From Trochalopteron elliotii (Eukaryota; Chordata; Aves; Passeriformes; Leiothrichidae), in NCBI GenBank assembly GCA_024734555.1, contig JANPWX010000080.1, forward strand, positions 2,991,663 to 3,055,662: a stretch of 64,000 bases of DNA. The letters are read 5' to 3'. Made by a program: the position numbers and the translations under genes. Numbering within the stretch: position 1 is the first letter of the stretch; the number at the start of each line of letters is the position of its first letter. Of this stretch, positions 42,501 through 51,966 are shown piece after piece. A model generated the notes under the pieces. That model made no database searches. It saw nothing but the letters and a program-made list of their open reading frames with translations, and was not told where the DNA came from.

Positions 42501-45500
42501 TCTCAGAACGGTTTATCAGATCAAATGGTTCACTTGGATTTGTGATGCTCCACGTATTTGAAAATAATTCCATGCTGCAATGAATTGGAGGGTCTGCATT
42601 GCTGGATTTCCTCTAGTTTTCATTTTATGTTGTTTCTTTAAAGCTGAATGAAAGGCTGTGATCTCTACTTTTACATGATTAGATACATGATTATTCCTGT
42701 ATGTTGTCCTGCTCCACTTCTGCAGAGCTCTCTGATCTGTATGTTGTAATTACCTGGGCAAATCCATTCCTATTTCTTAAGTATGTGCAATAAAGCCTTT
42801 GCTTCCTGTGCTGTGCAGTGTAAGAGGGCTGTGCACTGTTACCTGCCAAATTCCTGTGCAGCAAGCCATAGCCCCTTCTGGGGGGAGGGAGGGAGCAAGG
42901 GGCCTGCATGGTACCTGGAATTACCTGGAAGCTTGTTCAGATGCTGACATCATATCGAGGGTTTCTTTATTTTCTCATGTACCTTCTGCAGCCTCTCCTC
43001 CCTTCCTGATGTACCCTTTCCACTGTGAGAAAACTCATCTGTGGGAAACTGTGTTCAGATAAGAAACAAACTGGGTTTTACCAGAAAGTCTGTCTTAATT
43101 GGTCTGCTCTGTCATAGTCAAATACAGCTTTTCTAATTCAGCACTTGGATGTTCTGTTGATGGGTGTTGGTAGTAAAACCAGAGCTATCAGCCTTGATCT
43201 TTTCCCTCTAGAGCCGTGACCAGCACCACTGTTGTCTAGTGTTTGGTATCCTGAGCAGTATTTGTTTCTTTAGGCTACCCTGAAGATGCTATTGGATCAC
43301 CTGAAACTGGTGGCTTCTTACCACGAAGTAAATAAGATGACGTGCCAGAATTTAGCTGTGTGTTTTGGCCCTGTGTTACTGAGCCAGAGGCAGGAGACCA
43401 CCAACCATAACAACAGAGTCTTCACAGACTCAGAAGAGCTTGCTAGTGCCCTGGACTTCAAAAAGCACATAGAGGTTCTTCACTACTTACTTCAGTTGTG
43501 GCCAGGTACTGTCATGAATCCGATCAAGGAAAAAAGGTCAAACCATTGCTGTGTATTTGCACTGTGTGACACTGTACCTTAATTTATGGGATGATTGAGC
43601 AGCATCACAATTCTTAAAATGTGAGGTACTATAGTATCACCTGTTAATCTAAAGAAATTACGACAGTTTCTGTTTGGGCACTTCACTAAATGGGAAGTTT
43701 GTTGGTTTAATTGCTTTCTTACCAGATGGCAGAGTTTGACTATAATGTAAGAAACAGTGAAAACTTCATATGAGTAAAGACACTAGAAAACACAAACCCA
43801 GTGACATGAAAGTTTTCACATCTGAATTAGAGAGGTTGGAGATTTTTTTTTCCTGCTCTCCAGCTTTGTCCTGATGGGGTTAATTTGTTTCCACCCTTGT
43901 AATTTGGCAGAGTTGAAGACATCCTTGGATAAGAGCTCTGCAACTTCTACTTGTTTTTGCAGAGCTTTGCGTAAGGAAAAATATTGCTGCTCTGTGATGG
44001 GTTTGAGGTGGCTGTAGGTGCTGCTGCTCACTGTCAGCTGCAGGTGGGCAGCTCCAAAGCTGCTGATCACCAAAAATGAAAAGAAGCTTTCAGTCAGATG
44101 AGTGAGTTTATGCAGGAGGGATGGGTCATGTAGGTGGAAGAAGAGGGAGACCAAGAGCTGTTTGGGCAGCAAATGCTGTGCAGAAACTAATCTTGAAACC
44201 CTGGGGATGGGTTATGGCATGGCTGCTGTGGACTACAAAACCAAGTAATGTAGCTCTGCCACGCACACATGGGGGTTTGTATTACTCTAAGAGGGTAGGA
44301 GTAGGGTAAGGAGTAGAGTTTTCCTTCACTTAGAAGAAAAAGCCAAGTCCTATCCCTTGGCTTGCAAGAACTGTGCAGGATGTTGTGTTAAAAGGGAGGT
44401 AAAATACAAATGCAGAGAGGTGAACACCACTCAGTGTAAACAGCACACTTGGACTGAATGGAAGGATCACAGTCTGGTCCCTTATATTTAATCATCTGTA
44501 GTTTGAGACAGCTTGATAACCAACGTGTTGTGCAATACTTCGATTTCCGTATATTTCCAACTGAAAACAAATAGTCCTTGTTTGGTTAGACCATGTAACA
44601 CTGGCAAGTTATTGTTAACCCATGGCCCTTCATCTTAATGGAGCATAGTCTAAACAGAAGGGGTTTTGTTATAGTAAGGGGGGTGAGGGGGAAGCAGTGA
44701 GAGTTATTGCATGTTGCTGTGCAAGACATAAAGTAAAATGTCCTGGAGAGACTGTAATGTGGATCCAGAAGGAGGACTGGGCACATTTCAGGACTGAATC
44801 TTTGTGCTTGTGTGTGGGGAGTCTTAACAAGGGGAGGGTCAGATGGTGAACTGCATGGATTTGTGTGCACTGCCTTTTCAGTGGTGAATGGGAATAGGAA
44901 GTCTCTGCTGCTCATTACAAGAAGCAGTGGTCTGTACAAAACCAGAAGTTTTGCAGCTCAGATACTTAGTAGCCACAGGTCAGTGAAAAGAGCTGTGCTG
45001 TTTGCCTTAGGCAGCGAGTAACAGCAGAGGAGCCTGTTAGTAACTTGTGCTGTGCAATCGTGAGCTCAGGTAACACTGCCAGCAAACCTGTGTGAGTGAA
45101 CATCTGCCATGGGCTTGTGGCTGCACAGAAAAATTGCTGCAAGTGAGTTTCTTTAATAGCACAGAGCATTAGGGCAGAAGAAAAGCACGAGAGCTCAATT
45201 CAGTGTGTTGTCAGCTCCTCTAGGTGTTTCTCGGTGGTATTTTTGTTGTGTTTTAACCTCTTTTGCTGTGCCTGCTTTCTGTTACTCCTTAGCCTGGACA
45301 CAGTGTGTGAGCTGAGCTGTTTGCTTTTCTTTGACCCAGGGCTGGATGGTGATTAACTTGTACAGTGAATTTAATTGGTGTTCTGGGAGTTTCTATTTTT
45401 AGAAAGGCTTCTCTGCTGCAATTTGAATCTGGCATGAATCTTCAAAATCGAGATTTTACAGTTGTTTTTCCTAATGATTTTATATCAAACAGTGGCAAAA

Positions 45501-46146
45501 AATGTGCCATGTGTTGGCTGTGAGACTGCGTGTATTTGTGCATGCTCTTAGTGGGACACGGAGGGAGGACAGTGGTCATCTGCCATGGACTTCTTTGTTG
45601 CAGCATGGATTCAGTTCTGACTGGTTTAACTTCCCTCTTCTAGTTCATCACTCACCTGCCAGAGAAGCAGCACATCTAAATGCATTTCCCGAGCACTCAT
45701 CCTCCCTGAATTACCTGAGACCCAAGAGGCAGAGGCCTCAGATGCTGAACCTGAGCGGTACCGAGATGTCGGGGGTGCTCAGACCGAGGCCTGCAGGTCT
45801 GGACAGCCCCTCGAGCAACCGCTATGCTGGGGACTGGAGCAGCTGTGGGGAGAACTACTTCTTGAACCCCAGAGACTGCCTGGGTGAGGCAGACTACGAT
45901 GACGTCCCTTCGGAGGACACGGAGAGTGGGGATGACAGCAGCAAAGCCGAGGAGCTGGACGCTCCCACAAGACACCCACAGCCCGGCCCCACAGAGCACC
46001 CCTTTGGGAGCTACCTGACAGTGCAGGCTATAGACTCTGCAGTGGATCACAGAGCACACCTCAAGGACCTGCAGGAAAGTATTGATACTCTCATAGGAAA
46101 CCTGGAAAGGGAGCTCAATAAAAACAAACTAAACATGAGTTATTAA
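23808..46146 (+). CDS. SYDE2: SYDE2, synapse-defective Rho GTPase-activating protein homologue 2 (exons 2-7)
   Basis: A Rho GTPase-activating protein related to SYDE1 and worm SYD-1, which organise presynaptic sites. RhoGAP domains speed GTP hydrolysis on Rho/Rac/Cdc42-type GTPases. Six exons (23808-24521, 33090-34189, 36872-36998, 42242-42423, 43274-43505, 45644-46146) join in phase into 952 codons plus stop. Order: disordered N-terminal region with [13 protein letters not shown]; basic [39 protein letters not shown] (all shared with SYDE1 as I recall it); C2 domain (about 33671-34040); RhoGAP (about 34079-43501) with arginine finger in GLYRLCGS (Arg at 36887-36889), LKDYLRELP and [11 protein letters not shown]; then a C-terminal tail with a helical segment. 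I recall the human protein as about 1190 residues, so about 240 N-terminal residues are missing, probably in the gap at 20079-20476. No inactivating change is seen. Confidence 0.93.
24522..33089 (+). other. SYDE2: SYDE2 intron 2
   Basis: An 8.6 kb intron bounded by gtaaga and cttctaaag. Mostly AT-rich unique-looking sequence. It contains a possible old CR1-like piece at about 30240-30420 and a G-run at 30929-30944. No nested gene was recognised on either strand. Confidence 0.75.
30240..30420 (-). mobile_element. possible ancient CR1 LINE fragment
   Basis: The + strand carries 'gactctaccacatccctggttgttccagagattgtgttgtcattgtgaaagataaat', which resembles the reverse complement of the CR1 3' region ('gactccaccacctccctgggcaacctgttccagtg...'). 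The rest of the match is too diverged to bound well. Confidence 0.3.
33090..34189 (+). CDS. SYDE2: SYDE2 exon 3 (SYDE motifs, C2 domain, start of RhoGAP)
   Basis: The largest exon, at 1100 bases. The acceptor is ctaaag|gg and the donor cag|gtactg; it starts with two bases completing a Gly codon and ends in phase 0. It encodes the basic [17 protein letters not shown] (from 33236), [11 protein letters not shown] (33407-33439) and [11 protein letters not shown] (33497-33529). The C2 domain starts at [18 protein letters not shown] (33671) and runs to about EQWENSLDG. The RhoGAP N-terminus follows: [20 protein letters not shown] and an LLLQKC helix. Confidence 0.93.
34190..36871 (+). other. SYDE2: SYDE2 intron 3
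   Basis: A 2.7 kb AT-rich intron. The 3' end (about 36600-36871) is C/G-rich with a tract of tgtcccgt-like repeats before the acceptor tgtgcttgcag. No gene was recognised. Confidence 0.8.
36872..36998 (+). CDS. SYDE2: SYDE2 exon 4 (RhoGAP arginine finger)
   Basis: The exon is 127 bases, phase 0 in and phase 1 out (donor g|gtaaca). It begins [20 protein letters not shown] and ends PDINVITG. The Arg of GLYR (36887-36889) aligns with the catalytic arginine finger of RhoGAP domains, so the GAP activity is expected to be intact. Confidence 0.95.
36999..42241 (+). other. SYDE2: SYDE2 intron 4
   Basis: A 5.2 kb intron, AT-rich, with a CR1 3' fragment at about 38138-38215. No nested gene was recognised; open frames of up to 124 codons in either strand show no domain. 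Confidence 0.8.
38138..38215 (-). mobile_element. CR1 LINE 3' end fragment
   Basis: The + strand reads tagaatcatagaattgtttaggttgaaaagacctttaagatcatcaagtcc, the reverse complement of the standard bird CR1 3' terminus. It is a short, 5'-truncated copy oriented to the minus strand. Confidence 0.85.
42242..42423 (+). CDS. SYDE2: SYDE2 exon 5 (RhoGAP core)
   Basis: The exon is 182 bases. The acceptor is tctcattag and the donor aag|gtgagt. The first two bases complete the Gly begun in exon 4. It reads [20 protein letters not shown], the conserved RhoGAP helix that contacts the GTPase, and ends [10 protein letters not shown] in phase 0. Confidence 0.95.
42424..43273 (+). other. SYDE2: SYDE2 intron 5
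   Basis: A 0.85 kb intron between gtgagt and ttgtttctttag. No feature was seen. Confidence 0.85.
43274..43505 (+). CDS. SYDE2: SYDE2 exon 6 (RhoGAP C-terminal part)
   Basis: The exon is 232 bases, phase 0 in and phase 1 out (donor g|gtactg). It encodes [20 protein letters not shown], then [20 protein letters not shown], the RhoGAP NLAxxFGP motif, and [16 protein letters not shown]. Confidence 0.94.
43506..45643 (+). other. SYDE2: SYDE2 intron 6
   Basis: A 2.1 kb intron ending at the acceptor ttccctcttctag. A 118-codon open frame on the minus strand (43816-44172) has no recognised domain and is probably chance. Confidence 0.8.
45644..46146 (+). CDS. SYDE2: SYDE2 terminal coding exon 7
   Basis: The acceptor ends at 45643, and the first two bases complete a Val codon. 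It encodes the post-GAP tail: [30 protein letters not shown], the acidic [17 protein letters not shown], and a helical end [20 protein letters not shown]. It ends NMSY and taa at 46144-46146. SYDE1 has matching [14 protein letters not shown] and LERELxK segments in the same order, as I recall it. Confidence 0.93.
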
Positions 46147-46615
46147 ATCCTGTCCTGTATGACATCTCCTTGTGCCTCCATGCCCCTTGTTGGGCTTCCC
46201 TGGCTGTGTGAGGAGTGATGGTGCTCCTTGTGCTAAGGCCACGGCCCACCTAAATGTGTTAGCACGTTTTAAGCCATTCCGTAATGTTTCTGCCTTTCTG
46301 TTAGAAGGCATTGTCTGATTTGTGTTGGAGACAAGCTGTACCTGATAGAAGATAAAGCAGCATCTCTGCTGTCAGTGGCAGCAGAATTCCTCATTCCTGA
46401 ACTCCTGGCTCCGGTACAGATGTTCCTCTCACAAGAGGATGAGTGCTGCTTGGCCTGAGTTTTGCAGCAGGGACTTCAGATAGACTTGTTTTACTATATA
46501 TGCAATGGCTGCTATGAAAAATGCTTTATATAATATTTATATATAAAGTTTTAATTGTACAAATATTAACGTATTACTGTATTAACACTTTTCAGTAATT
46601 ATTTAAACAAGCAAA

Positions 46616-46621
46616 AATAAA
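46616..46621 (+). terminator. SYDE2: candidate proximal polyadenylation signal of SYDE2
   Basis: AATAAA about 470 bases past the stop, within a TA-rich, T-rich region (atatttttct follows). Confidence 0.45.
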
Positions 46622-46887
46622 TATTTTTCTAACATTGTTTGTATATATCTATGTATAAATGTGCATGTGTCTGTAGCCATCTTTGAAAAGGAAAGATCTC
46701 AGAATTTTGAAATGTTCCCATTTCTAGGAAGACATGTTCAGTGATGCCAGGACAAGGTTGCCCTTTGGGTAACACAGCATTTGATTTATGCACAGAAACA
46801 GGGCCAGAGAGAAGGTGGGGTGAATGATTAATGTAAATGACCTTGTGTATTGCAGGAACAGCGTTTTGCAGGTGTTGACTATTAACT

Positions 46888-46889
<2 letters not shown>

Positions 46890-46922
<33 letters not shown>
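46890..46922. repeat. (CA)n microsatellite
   Basis: An uninterrupted CA dinucleotide run of about 33 bases in the presumed SYDE2 3' UTR. It is likely length-polymorphic. Confidence 0.97.
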
Positions 46923-46923
<1 letters not shown>

Positions 46924-48018
46924 ACCCTTTCTGTTTGTTTGGTTTTTTTCTTACTTCATTGTTTGTTTCCTGCTCCATGGGTTTTCTCACATATAAAGAA
47001 GGTCTGGAAGGCATTTACTTTTCAAAAAATATTTTTTGTTTTTCCTTTATAACCTGTTACTTTATTCTTGATGTTTTGGTACTTTTTTTTTTTTTCTTGC
47101 CAGAGTTTCATGTATTTTTGTTGTGGTACCCTTGGCTGCTGCTGGTAGTTAGATGTATTTGAGCCCTCTCTAAAGGGTTGTGGCTCTGGGGCTGCAAGAT
47201 GCAAGTTGAGCACAAAGCCAGTTACTTTTTTTTCTTTTTTTTAAATTACTTTCCCAAAAATGGGGGCACCAGAGTTGTCACATGAGGTTGAATGGGTGGA
47301 GTGATATTACTCCTGGTGAGTTTGAGTGGGTTCACTGTGACCTTATTAGATTCAGCTATCACCATCTGCTCAGAGCCTCTTTTATCTCTGGTCATTTATG
47401 GTGAGCCATTAAACATTTCATGTTAAGGAAACACATTCTTGATTCAGTTAAAAATAGTTACCAGATTGTGTACAGATGCTTTGATAGTCCTTCTAATCTA
47501 AAGGACATAGAGTCATTTCATGTCCTCTACAGGTCACATGCACACCCCCAAGGAAGGGGGTTTGATTTGGGCAGGTGGAGCTGAGAAGGTTTTGGTGTTT
47601 TGAGAGGTCAGTTGCTGTCAGCTGGCAGGGTAGAAATTAATTTTACATCTTCTTGGTACGATTTTTGACATCCCACCATGGCTTTCCATTCACCCTGTGG
47701 GTCAGTGCTTATCTGCTAACCTGTACTTCCTTATACTGCTTAATGGAAGAGTTATTTATTTACAGTAGCAAGGAATTAATAATTGCTATGGCAAATTTCA
47801 CCCCTCTTTTCTAAGGAATTATTTTAGCATGGTTCCAGTGGGTTATTCAATCTCATTAATTTATTTTTATAAGTGTTAAAAGATGCAAAACAATTATTGC
47901 AATATAATGATATGAATGAAAATGTAAATTTAACCTGAAGCATTTATCAATAAATCGATGTATTTTTTTAAACTTTTATACCTACAGAATGTGCATACTT
48001 TTTAAACTATAAATTCTA

Positions 48019-48024
48019 AATAAA
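48019..48024 (+). terminator. SYDE2: candidate distal polyadenylation signal of SYDE2
   Basis: AATAAA followed within about 40 bases by a TG-rich stretch (tctgtctgtgcc), the usual downstream-element context. Confidence 0.4.
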
Positions 48025-48040
48025 ATTTGAATTAAGAACA

Positions 48041-51000
48041 AAATCTGTCTGTGCCTAGCTCATGATTATTTAAACCTGTCTAAGCTGATGTCATCCATTT
48101 GCACTGTCTGTACACATGAATTGATTCCATAAAGACATTTAACTTTTCAGATGTTTTGTTCTGTTGTCATGTCTAGAGTGACCCAATGTTTGAGTTAGAT
48201 AATTAAAAACAAACCACTACTCCATGAGCACTCTTTGAAAGATGTGTGCATTTAAATTTATTAATTAATCTTTCATTGCTGAAATAATCCAGATGATGTA
48301 CAATGGTCACCTCTTGAATGCACATAAGCTTTTTCTCCAGGAGGGCCCTGTAACTTGGGGCAGCAGTGCACTGCTCTGTCAACTTTATTATTTTAATATT
48401 ACAACAGTGGAAATTAGTGACTTAATAAATTGTATTCATGGTAATATCATGAAGTGATTAAAATACATTAATATATTGTATTACTCAAACATTTCCTGGT
48501 GATTTAGTTATACCAACTTGTAAAACACATTTTGTATCTTAGAAAGCCTCCTTTAATGACACATTTCCCAAATGGTATATTTGTTATGTTATCCCTTATA
48601 TATATATTCTTATAGATGCTGTTATATTTCCTATAGTTAGCTATGTAATCTGGACAAGCTGCATTCTTTTTGTCATTGTTACAGATTCTTAAGGAACGGG
48701 GTTGCTGTGAGAATTACCTCAGTCTAGGAACACTAAATTGGGAGATTAAAACCAACAGCAGTAATTAACTTTTTTACACAAAAGGACAGCCTCTGACTGT
48801 GTGTGATTGCAAGGCAGAGCTCCTCCAAAGGCCGTGGCCACAGCCAGGAGCCTCCTTTGCTGTGCTGACCTGTGCTGCTGTCTGCTGGGTGAGACTCCTT
48901 TGGCATCAGGAGCAGCTCCTGTTCACCAGGCACTGGAAGAGGTTAACTGCAGAGGGCAGAGCCTGCAGGGGAGTTCAGAGAGCAGAATGTCCTTGGAGTC
49001 TGTGGACTTCCTTCAGGTGTGACCTCTGCTTCCAGGTAAAGAAATTGGGTGTGGGTGGGTGCTTTTGGTGCTTTCACAGAGGCAGTTCCAAGGCTTGCAC
49101 CAAAATCCCATACAAATGGTTTTACCCAAGCACAAGCCACTGATGGCCGTGTGTGGGGCTGGGTCACAACCAAGAGTTGTAGTTTGTAGTCCCCAGGGAG
49201 AAGCAGAAATGTGAAGGTAGGTCTGGGCCATCCTTTGCTGCCAAGTGTTAGGGATATGATACACTTAGGTAGATTTAGGAGTGGATTAGGCCCATCCATA
49301 GAGTTTTAATCCTTTCCCATTTGTTTAAATAGGATTTTCCACATTCCAAACACTGCTGGTGCTGTGTGGCTGCTCCACCTTTTCGCTTCTCCCCCTTTTA
49401 GCTTTCCAAAGTGCTTATTACAGGAGCATGCAAGAGGTGGGTGGGGATGGTGTGGGACATGGAATTGGCATGACCTCAGGCTGGCTTAAGCCTCTGGGGA
49501 CCTACATGCTCAGAAGCTTCAAGTTTTCACATGTCTTTCCCAAATGTGTAACCTATAGGTATGTTTGTTAATGCACCAGACAAGAAATGGATCTGCAGAC
49601 ATGCTCTAAAAATAGAGGGAAACATCCCCAACAGATACACAGGATTTTTACAGAATAAGTCTATAAATCTGATTAGGCAGAGACACACGTGGTATTTGCA
49701 CTGTCAGATCTTAACCCCTTCACCTCCATCCCCATCCCAAGGAATAGGATGGGGGTACTGGGATTCTTGACAGTAATTTTGATATAGGAGGCTGCTGTCT
49801 CACATACTAGAGCTAACACCAGCTGAAAGGTGGTTGTTTGGGGTGAGGGGGGACTGATGTTGCACTGTCATGTAACTATGATAAGTTTGCTTTAAAATGT
49901 CATCTTACATAATGAATTTACTGTTTTCATTCTGCTTGTCTCTTAGAACCAAGCAGGAAAACCAGTCATGTGTCTTAACATCTTCAGTCATCTTAAGGTC
50001 AGAATTGGAACGGCCCCACATGAGATGATGCAAAGCTGACCCTACAGGTATTTGAACACCTAGAATTGTATTAGACAGATAAAAGGATCCTGAGGGGATG
50101 TATCATCTCATGTCTCCTGTGCTAGTTGGGAACAGGGATGAGGAGGACAGTGGCTCTCAGGAAGATCACTCCCTTTCCATCAGGGCATTCCTGCAGCTCC
50201 CCAGATTACTTTGCTCGAGGGAGGGAGGGAAGTTGATAAGCAGAATCCTGATCTGCTGCCTCTTTGGCCTTACTGTTATGAAACCCATCTGAAATCCCTC
50301 TGTCTTTTGGAATATTTTCTTAATTAAAACTCTTAAGAGTGCCTCTGTGGTGGGGAATAAGACTCCCATTGAGGCTGCTGCCTCTGCCTCTGCAGTGACA
50401 GAGCTGCAGTGGAGGGGCTTGGCTGGGCTGTCCAGATAAGCCATGACCATATGATTGACCTATTTATATGTAGTTTGCAGCCTTGTTAATCAAAAGAAAT
50501 CTGTGGAAGATGTTCTGAGTTGGTGTATTAATGAAGTCCAAGCCTGATAAGAGGTGAGTTTTTAATTAGTCAGTTGCATGATATTTACATATCTTTATAG
50601 AGCAGGCTGTTAGTTAAATATTGATTTGGCAGAGGAGCAGTGTTCTCTTCCTGTTTGCTCTCTAACTGCAAACACTGTGCTGCAGGTGCTAGGGATATGC
50701 TTGTTGAATTTTCCTTGGTTTTAATTTAGAACTAGTTCAATGTGAAGGACAAGGGATATTACTATAATATTTAAACTTCAAAGTAGCAAACGAGACCATT
50801 TTTCAAACCAAGTCCTATCTAGTGGCTCCAAACCTCTCTTAAATCTGACCAAGTTCAATCAAAGTGCTAAAAGTACATGATAGGGTGATCCTGGCTGTAG
50901 AAAATTCAAGGGGCATGTCTTTCACACTGCCTAACCCCAATTTGCAGTGTTTATTTTGAGACACAGGAGCCTCACACTGATCCTGTTTTCCCTTTGGCTG

Positions 51001-51732
51001 TGCTTTACTCTGATGAAGCAGAGCACTGGACCTGGCTATTGCTTTTCAGCTGAAGATCCTCTCTCCAAATCCCCTGTGTGTCAGTTGTCTTTTGTGCTTT
51101 AGTGTCTGCTGTGACCACATGGACATTTGTTTGACAGGAGTCTGTGACCCTCAAACAGTTTGGTGAGTCATGGAAAGAGTGAACTCACCCGTATAGAGTT
51201 TAATCTGTCCTCCTCTGATAGATTTAATTTCTGCTTGACAGGCTCTGCTCAGTTACATGGTGTCTGACCTGGCTATTGAAACCCAGTAGCAGCAGAACCA
51301 CTTACCAAAGAGTCCTCTCTGGATGAAGGGTGGGTATTAATATTCATGAGTTGCTACTTATTTACACTGGTAAATATTAAAACTTCTGTAACAACATTTG
51401 ATCTCTCTGAGGGATAATTGTCTTTTAACAGAAATGCACAGCTACAGTGAGCTTACTAAAAGCTGTTTGTTCTGAATAATACTGATTTTTTTGAGGGAAC
51501 AATATATTTTAATGGATTTGGTTTTCTGTTTGTAAGTACTTGCCAGGATTAAGTAACAATAAGTTTGTAAACTGATGATAGCAAGTAAAAGTGGTTCAGA
51601 GTCCTGAGAGAGCTTTGAAAACTGTTATTTAAAGAGAATATTCATTATAACTGTATTGAGGAAAAATAGTGGGAAAACTGGGTCCAAATCAATTGTTCTT
51701 TAACCACAGTGTGAGCAAACAAATAGATAAGG
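48041..51732. other. intergenic between convergent SYDE2 and DNAI3; includes any DNAI3 3' UTR
   Basis: About 3.7 kb without a recognised gene. The right-hand part must contain the DNAI3 3' UTR on the minus strand; a minus-strand AATAAA lies at 50950-50955 and an ATTAAA at about 51508, neither decisive. Open frames of up to 114 codons show no domain. Confidence 0.6.
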
Positions 51733-51966
51733 TTAATGAAACAATAATCTCTCGCTGGAAGATTCTTTATTTCCAAAGCTAAACATGTTCTGCTGTAATA
51801 GAGGTCTTCCAATAAGAAGCTTCCTGGTTCTAAAGGTGATAATGGACTCTAAGCATCCAACGAGGAAAGTATTTCTTGTCTCTAAATCCATTACTATCTG
51901 CTTCTCCAGCTCCAGAAACACAGTATAATGTTCATTTTCTTGATTCTCCATCTCTTCTTTTCTTTT
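51733..51966 (-). CDS. DNAI3: DNAI3 terminal coding exon
   Basis: On the minus strand the acceptor is gcatatgactacag, and the exon opens KRKEEMENQENEHYTVFLEL, then EKQIVMDLE, and ends at tga (51733-51735): 77 residues. The LELEK stretch matches the human C-terminus as I recall it, which fixes the frame as phase 0. After LELEK the bird protein runs about 58 residues, longer than the about 23 I recall for human, so the last part is either a lineage extension or read-through of a shifted frame. Confidence 0.8.
   Translation of the reverse strand, partial: KRKEEMENQENEHYTVFLELEKQIVMDLETRNTFLVGCLESIITFRTRKLLIGRPLLQQNMFSFGNKESSSERLLFH

Larger units (their letters stand above)
46147..48040 (+). other. 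SYDE2: SYDE2 3' UTR (inferred extent)
   Basis: A long AT-rich stretch after the stop with AATAAA at 46616-46621, 47949-47954 and 48019-48024, and a CA microsatellite at 46890-46922. Alternative proximal and distal ends are likely. The exact end needs transcript data. Confidence 0.5.

Noticed and set aside
43816..44172. 118-codon minus-strand open frame inside SYDE2 intron 6
   Set aside because: No domain, no splice partners and no similarity that I recognise.
48799..49143. 114-codon + open frame between SYDE2 and DNAI3
   Set aside because: Trp/Cys-rich chance-like translation, no splice or domain support.
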